Positions 57,198 to 64,000 of a DNA stretch of 64,000 nucleotides are shown here, in pieces. This DNA is from Siphonodentalium dalli (Eukaryota; Mollusca; Scaphopoda; Gadilida; Siphonodentaliidae). The stretch is from the NCBI GenBank assembly GCA_032622095.1, contig CP136063.1:66417897-66481896 (forward strand), in the 5' to 3' direction. Numbering within the stretch: position 1 is the stretch's first letter; every line of letters begins with the position of its first letter. A program made the position numbers and the translations under genes. Below the pieces are notes generated by a model, which was not told the DNA's origin, searched no databases, and was given only the letters and a program-made list of their open reading frames with translations.

Positions 57198-59244
57198 ATC
57201 TCAACTTACTTTGTAAGTTTGAGCTATTGCCATGGGTTGGCGTCCGTCGTCCGTATGTCCGTCAACAATTTCCTTTGGCGCGGGCTACAGGTCGTACCTT
57301 TGGTCTGATCTTTATGAAATTTGTCATGAATGTTGACATTGACATGTAGATGGGAACGAGTGATTTTGGGGTCATTCGGCCAAAAAACATGGCCACTGGC
57401 GGCCATCTTGGATTTCAAAATTCAATCCATTGGCGCGGGCTACAGGTCATACTGTTTGTCTAATCATCATGAAATTTGTTATGGATGTTAATATTGACAT
57501 GTAGATGGGAATGAGTGATTTTGGGGTCGTTCGGCCAAAGAACGTGGCCGCCAGCGGCCATCTTGGATTTTACTCTTTGCATGACTAAATCCTTTGGCGC
57601 GGGCTACAGGTCGTAGCTTTGGTCGGAACTTCATGAAATTTGTCATAGATGTTAACAATGACATGTAGATGGGGAACGAGTCATTTTGGGATCGTTCGGC
57701 CAAAAAACATGGCCGCCAGCCCAGCAGCCATCTTGGATTTTACTCTTTGCATGACTAAATCCTTTGGCGCGGGCTACAGGTCGTAGCTTTGGTCGGATCT
57801 TCATGAGATTTGTCATGGATGTTAACAATGACATGTTGATGGGAACGAGTCATTTTGGGGTCATTCGTCAAAATTTAATCCATTGGCGCGGGCTACAGGT
57901 CCTAATATTTGTCTGATCTAGTGTTGAAACGATTAATCGATTAGTCGAAATCGATGCGATTATTAAGTTAGTCGATCCCGAAATATGCTAGTCGACTAGT
58001 CAAGAAAAAGCACTACCTGAGTGCTATCATGACAGCAGTGCCATTGCATGGAAATATTATCACGTAATCTGTAACAGTTAATACATATTAACTTCTTAGA
58101 GCTTATTGCATTGTTCCTTTGATACACCCAACATCTCATTAGCGAGACTTGCCTATTTATTTCCTGGTTACCGGCGACAATTGTGTTTATATAAAATGTT
58201 TTATTACCTACATTCCCCAAACCATGAGATAATATGAAGGTTGCAGGATAGCCGGGTTTAATACATCAAATTCGGAGACTACGGACAAAACGGGAGATTA
58301 TATAGTTCACGTGCTTTCCGTTTTAACGTTCTGAAACAAGAGTTGGATACTCAAAACTGCGATGCCACATGGCCCATATTATACATCATATGGGCATAGA
58401 AACGGGAACTCTTAGAAGGGGTCCGACTAGTCGACTAGTAGTCAATTACCTCTGGCGACTAGTCGATTCCTTAAAATGCTAATCGTTTCAACACTAGTCT
58501 GATCATCATGAAGTTTGTCATGGATGTTAACAATGACATGTTGATGGGAACGAGTCATTTTGGGGTCATTTGTCAAAATTTAATCCATTGGCGCCGGCTA
58601 CAGGTCGTACTATTTGTCTGATCATCATGAAGTTTGTCCTGGATGTTAATATTGACATGTAGATGGGAACGATTCATTTTGGGGTTGTTCAGCCAAAAAA
58701 CATGGCCACCATCAGCCATCTTTGGATTTTACTCTTTATATGACTAAATCCTTTGGCGCAGGCTACAGGTCGTAGCTTTGATTGGATCTTCATGAAATTT
58801 GTCATGGATGTTAACAATGACATGTAGATGGGAACGAGTCCTTTTGGGGTCAATCGGCCAAAAAACATAGCCGCCAGCAGCCATCTTGGATTTTACTCTG
58901 CATGACTAAATCCTTTGGCACAGGCTACAGGTCGTACCTTTGGTCAGATCATTATGAGATTTATAAAGGCTGTTGACTGTCGTTTTTGGGTAATTCGGAA
59001 AAAAACATGGCTGCCGGTGGCCATTTTAGAATTTACTCTTTGCATCACTAAATCCTTTGGCACACCATAATCACCACATCCCTGATCCGATCATTATGAA
59101 ACCTGTCATGAATGTTGATATTGACATGTACATCTTGTCTTACTTAGACATTTAAATTTTGCACCTTTCCTATTCCTCCATTTACTGTCAACCATTAAAT
59201 TATTCCCCTACCTAAGTTGAGCTACAGTGTCATTGACACTTTCA
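57198..59244. mobile_element. Element of about nine tandem modules carrying GGCCATCTTGGATTTT
   Basis: Modules of 119-170 bp start at GGCGCGGGCTACAGGTCGTA (57279, about 57434, 57598, 57768, 57885, 58592, 58756, 58918, about 59050) and contain TTGTCATGGATGTTAACAAT, GACATGTAGATGGGAACGAG, CATTCGGCCAAAAAACATGG and GCCATCTTGGATTTTACTC. The left edge has CTCAACTTACTTTGTAAGTT and GGCGTCCGTCGTCCG; the right edge has CCTAAGTTGAGCTACAG. It is non-coding and the class is not assigned. A single module occurs at 27700-27790. Confidence 0.8.
57919..58496. mobile_element. Non-autonomous hAT element with 8-bp target duplication
   Basis: TIRs TAGTGTTGAAACGATTA are perfect over 17 bp and flanked by GTCTGATC on both sides (57911-57918 and 58497-58504). 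The pre-insertion site survives in sister modules (TTTGTCTGATCATCATGAAG near 58615). Internal sequence is rich in GACTAGTCGACTAGT-type motifs near both ends. 578 bp, no transposase. Confidence 0.95.
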
Positions 59245-59592
59245 TTTATTTTTAGAACCAGAAAATATTCGAAATAAAATGAATATTAATCGATAGAGGC
59301 ATTTCCGGACAGGATTCATCGATTCAGATCTAATATTTTATACCCTGGTAACTATATAATACATGTTTACATAGAGATAATCCACCTTTAACAGTAACCA
59401 CTATTGTTCGTTAGCTAAACATCCACACCTTTTTAGACTAAGAAGATATTCAAAATAAAATTAATATTAATCGATAGAAGCATTTCCCGACATATTTTAT
59501 ACCCCGGTAACTATATAGTACATGTTTACCAAGAGATAATCCACCTTTAATTGAGATTTGTTTTTTTTATATATTGGTATTTGTTTTATTCC

Positions 59593-59594
59593 AG
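59593..59594 (+). other. Candidate 3' splice acceptor upstream of zinc-finger gene 2
   Basis: TTTTTTTATATATTGG followed by TATTTGTTTTATTCCAG is a strong pyrimidine tract and AG. All three frames after it meet stops before 59769, so if used it would begin a 5' untranslated part of the exon. Confidence 0.4.
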
Positions 59595-59768
59595 AGATAA
59601 ACGCATGCCCTTCTGTAATAGCAAGTTCGCTGATGGCAAACGCTTGATCTTCCAGGCGTTTAAGCCGGATTCCAAGGGCGACTGATTCATGTGCATATGT
59701 CGTCTAATCTGCGGACTACTGGAAATATGAATATACCGAAACCTCAGGACGCACACAAACACGTTTAG

Positions 59769-60935
59769 ATGACTACAGCGCCATGGAAATGCATGCAACA
59801 AATAGACAAAACCGTGAAGCCACTTCAGCATACTGATTGTGGGAAATTATTCACTCTATCTTCTGATCAGGAATGCCATTCCGGAGTGAGGCCACATGGA
59901 TGTGACGAAGGTGACACGCAATCCAGACTGCCGGGTAGAATGACTGAACATATGGGGATTAACCCAGGACGCGGTACGTCACCCACACAGCCGGGTGTAA
60001 TGACTGAACTTACGGGGATCAACTCAAGACACGACACGCCATCCACACAATTGGGTGTAATGACAGCACATACGAGGATCCACACAGTAGATCGGTCATT
60101 TAAATGTAATGTTTGCGATGCAGGATTTTTTTCACGCAGTAACTTGAATCGGCACATGCGGATCCACACGGGCGAGTCTCCATATATGTGTGATATTTGT
60201 CCGAAGAAATTCACCGAAAAGCATAACCTGGTTTTTCACACGATGACTCACACCGGTGAAATGCCGTACACATGTGATATTTGTCATAAGAGATTTGCTC
60301 GGATAAATTGCCTGACTTTACACATGAGGGTACATACGGGTGAGAGGCCATATAAGTGTGATATCTGTCAGAAAGGATTCAATCAGAAGAGTATTTTGAA
60401 CGACCACATGAGGACCCATACTGGAGAAAAGCCGTACAAGTGTGATGTTTGTCAGAAGCGATTTGCCCAGAATAGTACTCTGACTGACCACATGAGGACG
60501 CATACAGGTGAAAAGCCGTATAAGTGTGATGTTTGTCAGAAGAGGTTCGCTCATTCAAAGCACCTCACTTCACATACGAGGTCCCACACGGGTGAAACTT
60601 CTAATAAGTGTGATATTTGTATGAAGGTATTCACTCAGACGGGTAGCCTGTCTGTACATATGAGGACACACACAGGTGAATTTCCGTATAATTGCGGTGT
60701 TTGTCAGAGGGGATTCGCACAGAGAACAAGTCTGACGATACACATGGGGGACCACACAGGTGTGAGACCATATACCTGTGATATTTGTCAGAAGGGATTC
60801 AATCGTAAGAATAGCCTTGATTTACACACAGCGAGGAACCACACAGAGGTGACTCAGTATGAGCGTGATATTTGTGAGGATTTGCTCAGAAGGTGCAGAC
60901 AAGATCCACGAAGATTCAAACAGGATATCGTTTGA
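59769..60935 (+). CDS. C2H2 zinc-finger protein, nine fingers
   Basis: A 388-residue ORF from the ATG at 59769, probably a nuclear DNA-binding transcription factor. Residues 20-50 (CGKLFTLSSDQECHSG) are a broken finger. Residues 55-108 are three imperfect 20-residue repeats (MTEHMGINPGRGTSPTQPG type), encoded by a 60-bp tandem and looking like amplified finger ends. Nine good C2H2 fingers span about residues 111-358 with TGEKP/TGERP-type linkers; finger 9 has a four-residue His spacing. Helix -1/3/6 residues are S-N-R, E-N-F, R-C-L, Q-I-D, Q-T-D, H-H-S, Q-S-V, Q-S-I and R-S-L. Fingers 4-6 are near-duplicates, suggesting recent internal expansion. The C-terminus (TQYERDICEDLLRRC) is a tenth finger lost to frameshift. 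No KRAB, BTB or ZAD domain is seen. The start is the first in-frame ATG after a stop, in weak Kozak context. Confidence 0.88.
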   Translation: MTTAPWKCMQQIDKTVKPLQHTDCGKLFTLSSDQECHSGVRPHGCDEGDTQSRLPGRMTEHMGINPGRGTSPTQPGVMTELTGINSRHDTPSTQLGVMTAHTRIHTVDRSFKCNVCDAGFFSRSNLNRHMRIHTGESPYMCDICPKKFTEKHNLVFHTMTHTGEMPYTCDICHKRFARINCLTLHMRVHTGERPYKCDICQKGFNQKSILNDHMRTHTGEKPYKCDVCQKRFAQNSTLTDHMRTHTGEKPYKCDVCQKRFAHSKHLTSHTRSHTGETSNKCDICMKVFTQTGSLSVHMRTHTGEFPYNCGVCQRGFAQRTSLTIHMGDHTGVRPYTCDICQKGFNRKNSLDLHTARNHTEVTQYERDICEDLLRRCRQDPRRFKQDIV

Positions 60936-61620
60936 ATGTAATGTTTAGGAGGCATGATTCTCTGTACAGTAATACTCTAATTAATTGACTCCTTAACCAC
61001 AGCAGATTTATAGGTAACTTTTCAGGATTTAGTCGGAAATATGGCTTGTTGCCATTCATCGGAAAGCTCTCACCGAGAGCTTTCCGATGAATGGCAACAA
61101 GCCATATTTCCGACTAAATCCTGAAAATTTACCCATAATTATGCTGTAGTTAAGGAATCGATTAATTAGAGCATTACTGTATATATGGTCTTACCAGACA
61201 CACGACGATCCACACAGTAGAGTTACCGTATAAGTGTGATATCTGTGATGATGAATATCACTTTGATTAGTTACACGAGGATTCACATGCCATGGGAGAT
61301 TGTCTGAATGTAATTTTATGATGCATGATTCTCTGATATGGTCATCTTACAGTAGACACATGGGAGAGTTACCGTATAAGTATGATATCTGTTAATATCT
61401 GAAGATTACTCTGATTAGACACACAAGGATGCACACATGAGATCGTTTGAATGTAATGTTTATGATGCACTATTCTCTGTGTATGGTCATCTTACTAGGC
61501 AGTGTGAAAATCCGTGTAAGTGTGATATATGGATGAGGAATTCATTCTGAAGATTACTCTGATCAATAGGGGCCTAGACACACGAGGATTCATCCTTTGG
61601 TAGATCATGCCATGAATCTC
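60936..61620 (+). pseudogene. Zinc-finger debris downstream of zinc-finger gene 2
   Basis: Disconnected finger remnants: GAATGTAATGTTTAGGAGGC right after the stop, CCGTATAAGTGTGATATCTG at 61227-61246, a similar piece at 61370-61395, and GTGTAAGTGTGATATATGG near 61512. They alternate with GATTACTCTGAT..GACACACGAGGAT pieces. All frames are broken. The locus once held more fingers. Confidence 0.65.
60965..61181. repeat. 217-bp near-perfect palindrome (hairpin)
   Basis: The inner 53-54 bp arms (CAGGATTTAGTCGGAAATAT ... GGAAAGCTCTC) pair without mismatch around a 3-base loop ACC at 61072-61074. The outer arms out to TACAGTAAT / ATTACTGTA pair with few mismatches. It interrupts the zinc-finger debris. 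Such a young, tight inverted repeat may be a palindromic MITE, a replication template-switch product, or a hairpin RNA source. Confidence 0.93.
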
Positions 61621-61621
61621 T

Positions 61622-62033
61622 TGATTTTATTTCGAATATTTTATTGGGCCCCGTTTATTTGTCTATTTTTAGAAGAGATGTACTGACTAGGTACTGAACG
61701 TCAAATGTCTCAGATTGATTGGTTGTATTGTTTTATTCCATAGTATAGTGACAATGTGTATAATTAACGTTTATTTGTGACAATATCTGACAAAATTACA
61801 CAATAAAATTTATGGTCTCTGTAAACAGTAACCACTATTATTCGTCTATTATTCGTCAGCTAAATAACCACACCTTTTTAGGCCAGAAAATTATAATATT
61901 CGAAATAAAATTAATATATAATCGATAGAAGGCATTAGAAGCATTTCCGGACAGGAGTCTTCGATTCAGATCTAATATTTTATACCCTGGTAACTATATA
62001 ATACATGTTTACAAAGAGATTATCCACCTTTAA
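61622..62033 (+). mobile_element. TTAA-type MITE, family M1, left-truncated copy
   Basis: Matches the family from TTGATTTTATTTCGAATATT to the right end GATTATCCACCTTTAA (TTAA at 62030-62033). It lacks the left end and about 50 bp of the middle (near 61678). Confidence 0.85.
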
Positions 62034-62104
62034 CATCAATGAACAATTTCATGATGATCAGACAAAGCTTGTGCTAATGCATTGAATTTTTTTTTTTTGG
62101 CTGA

Positions 62105-62330
62105 ATGACAGAAATTCATATACAGCTGTTTACATTGAATCCCCCCCCCCCCACAAATCGCTGTTTTATTGTTAAAGGGGGGCGTGGGTGTCCAAAAATG
62201 GTTGGGAAAACGGAAAAAAAAATTGGACGCGGGGGTGGGTGGGTCCCAACAAAGATAGAAAGGTCAAAATCAGCTTTCCTGCCTGAAAAAAAATTCCGAC
62301 CCCCCCCCCCACCCATACTACTCTTTATTT
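62105..62330 (+). repeat. Copy of the repeat in the 27.48-28.03 kb element
   Basis: AGAAATTCATATACAGCTGT, a 12-base C run (62141-62152), CGCTGTTTTATTGTTAAAGG, GGGGGTGGGTGGGTCCC and a second C run (62300-62310) correspond in order to the reverse complement of 27484-27690. Confidence 0.75.
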
Positions 62331-62614
62331 TTATTATTCCGCTATGATATGATGGTCATAATAGCTATGTATTTTACATGTAGGTCGATGATATATCTAT
62401 CTACCACTTGCATGTCACTTTGTAAACATGTTTTATTTAATTTCAACTATATAGTGTTAATTACATGACCGTTGAGTTAATTTAATTTTGAGTTCATTTA
62501 ACCTGTGACCTTTCACTGTACTTCGCCTTGATAGCTGGTCAGCCGCTGTCATATTGATATTGATTCCCTCCCATGTGGGAGGCTGGGAGCCATTACTTCT
62601 CGATCCCAAAAAAG

Positions 62615-62980
62615 GGAAATTTCCACGCCCATCTGGCAAATCCGATGCCCATCGGGCAATTTCAACTCCAATCGGGCAATTTCGACTCCCATCGAGAATT
62701 GTGACACCCATCAAGCTATTTTGACGTCCATCAGATAATTGTGTCGCGTTTCAGCAATTTCGACGTTCTACTAACATTTTAATGCCCTCTGGGCAATTTT
62801 ACACATTCACAAAATTGTTATATACACTCTGGGCAAGATCGAAACAATATACGGACAATTTCATGCCATCTTGGCAAATCCAATGGCTCCAATTTGACAA
62901 TATCCGAGCAATTTTGATGCCAAGACAATTTTATTGCAGCAACTTTGACATTATTTTACGATTCGAAGAACATATCAGAA
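62615..62980. repeat. Decayed minisatellite of about 22-24 bp (CCCATCGGGCAATTTCGACT)
   Basis: About fourteen imperfect units, clearest at 62640-62760 and fading rightwards (CCCTCTGGGCAATTTTA, CCATCTTGGCAAATCCA). Confidence 0.75.
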
Positions 62981-63987
62981 TTTATATATTGTGATATTCG
63001 ATGACATCTATGGCATTTTCAAAACAGTTAACTATTTGGCATTGTACTGCCCTTGACAAGGCAACATATTTATTTGGCAACCCTATATATCAGGGTATGC
63101 CATTTAAATGTCACTTCGATGACACTTAGATCTAATTTAAAACAGTTCATATATACTGTAATAATTGGACATTTATCTACATTTGTTGTTATATTACATA
63201 TATTATCCGACCAAACACAGTGACAACATGTAGTCTGTAATGTTACTTCAACAACTTGAAAGTCTTCTACAGAAAATTTGTAATACAAATTTAACTTTGA
63301 ACCTTGACGTGCCGTTCGTACTTCACATCCAATCTTCCAACTACATGCAATACATGTATAGATATGTAATTTCACATAAGGGAATGTTTTGCATTGTTCT
63401 CAACTCATCACATTAATTGAGGCATCTATCGCATTGTCCAATGCATTTTAAAGCATACATATGGAGTTATGGACTGTATCCTGTATAACATAGTTGGTGC
63501 TATATTTCAGTTATCAAATCCTAATCAATTTGGAAAGGAGACGCAATTGAAAATACCTTCAATAAAAAATTGACAATTCTCCATTGTGCCCAATCTTAAT
63601 GTTAAAGTTGGGAATTCAACTGTGACAGTTGTAAACAAATAATACATTTAATTAAATTATTCATAAGTTTAGCGTGCTGGGGTTTGTTCACACTGGCGAT
63701 TTTCAAAGAACAGATGATTATTGTTCTAAATGACGGTTGAACAGACTTCATATAGTGTGTGCAAAGTTTTATCAATTCCCCTTAGTAAATGCAGCCAAAA
63801 CATACTCCAAATTGTTATTGCGAAAATTGACCATTGTATATTCATTCATATTAACACAACTAAAACATATCTGTTTATTCACTCGAATCCATATCTATAA
63901 ATCCAATTTAAATATTAATCTAATTGGCTTTTATCTAACGGCGGTTTTCAATAACTGATCGTTTATACAGAAACGGTTGGACCATCG
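62981..63987. other. Gene-free interval
   Basis: AT-rich sequence. Open frames are short and motif-free. Confidence 0.35.
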
Positions 63988-64000
63988 GAGCTTAAGCGCA
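63988..64000. repeat. Start of another TTAAGCGCA palindrome array, cut by the window edge
   Basis: The window ends in GGAGCTTAAGCGCA, half of the TTGCGCTTAAGCGCAA unit. Confidence 0.5.

Larger units (their letters stand above)
57045..59391 (+). mobile_element. TTAA-type MITE, family M1, copy B, inserted into copy A
   Basis: The left end TTAGAGATAGATCATTATCT and the right end GAGATAATCCACCTTTAA interrupt copy A exactly at a TTAA (intact at 59388-59391, mutated to TTAG at 57045-57048). Copy B is itself split: left piece 57045-57197, right piece from about 59245. Between them lies the tandem-repeat element, and the family's own middle portion has been lost. Confidence 0.85.
56731..59550 (+). 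mobile_element. TTAA-type MITE, family M1, copy A (outer host of a nest)
   Basis: The left part 56731-57044 and the right part 59392-59550 are one 5'-truncated M1 copy split at its internal GTTAAC site. The intervening DNA is copy B. The right end (CCACCTTTAA) lies about 45 bp before the acceptor of zinc-finger gene 2. Confidence 0.85.

Noticed and set aside
59867-60755. Minus-strand frames opposite zinc-finger gene 2
   Set aside because: Antisense shadows of repeated fingers without motifs of their own.

Overview
The window is animal nuclear DNA, from a marine invertebrate by overall look. It is AT-rich, has no operons, no bacterial signals, long intergenic stretches, C2H2 zinc-finger exons behind intron-like acceptor sites, a decayed Ty3/gypsy retroelement, and very many non-autonomous DNA transposons. 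Abundant ACATGTACATGTA-type sequence and the AAGATGGCGGCC / GGCCGCCATCTT repeats remind me of molluscs or other lophotrochozoans, but I cannot fix the phylum from sequence alone.

Only two genes look functional, and both are C2H2 zinc-finger proteins: a ten-finger terminal exon at 42169-43236 and a nine-finger ORF at 59769-60935. Each has decaying finger remnants at its edges. A third zinc-finger locus has collapsed into a satellite. At 3509-8110 (minus sense) and 8691-9560 (plus sense) an 84-bp unit encoding a 28-residue finger is repeated about 60 times, with the second Cys and the second His of the zinc site changed in the units I could read. It is followed by a GC-rich minisatellite of about 137 bp (9655-12425), one inverted unit of which also sits inside the zinc-finger array.

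The rest is mostly mobile DNA. 1-2700: a TTAA-type MITE abutting a broken Ty3/gypsy pol remnant with a likely 3' LTR. 12498-13665: a foldback element. 15216-15825, 22258-23430, 25887-26888 (hAT), 27482-28030 (hAT-like) and 29082-30365: TIR elements. 16806-19380 and 50964-55692: two members of one giant-palindrome family. 30600-34375, 36898-38062 and 38191-39005: elements with arrays of 16-bp palindromes (TTGCGCTTAAGCGCAA or TTGCGCTGAAGCGCAA) mostly set 21 bp apart behind a shared leader. 44488-45809: a PIF/Harbinger-like element. 45825-47215: a foldback with a 7-bp duplication. 47474-47806: a small MITE. 48578-49935: a 258-bp tandem repeat. 56731-59550: a four-level nest of transposons.

The most unusual points are the helically phased palindrome arrays, the satellite made from dead zinc fingers, the giant palindromes carrying mirrored coding-like sequence, and a 217-bp near-perfect hairpin just downstream of the second zinc-finger gene. 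No rRNA gene, convincing tRNA or CRISPR array was seen.
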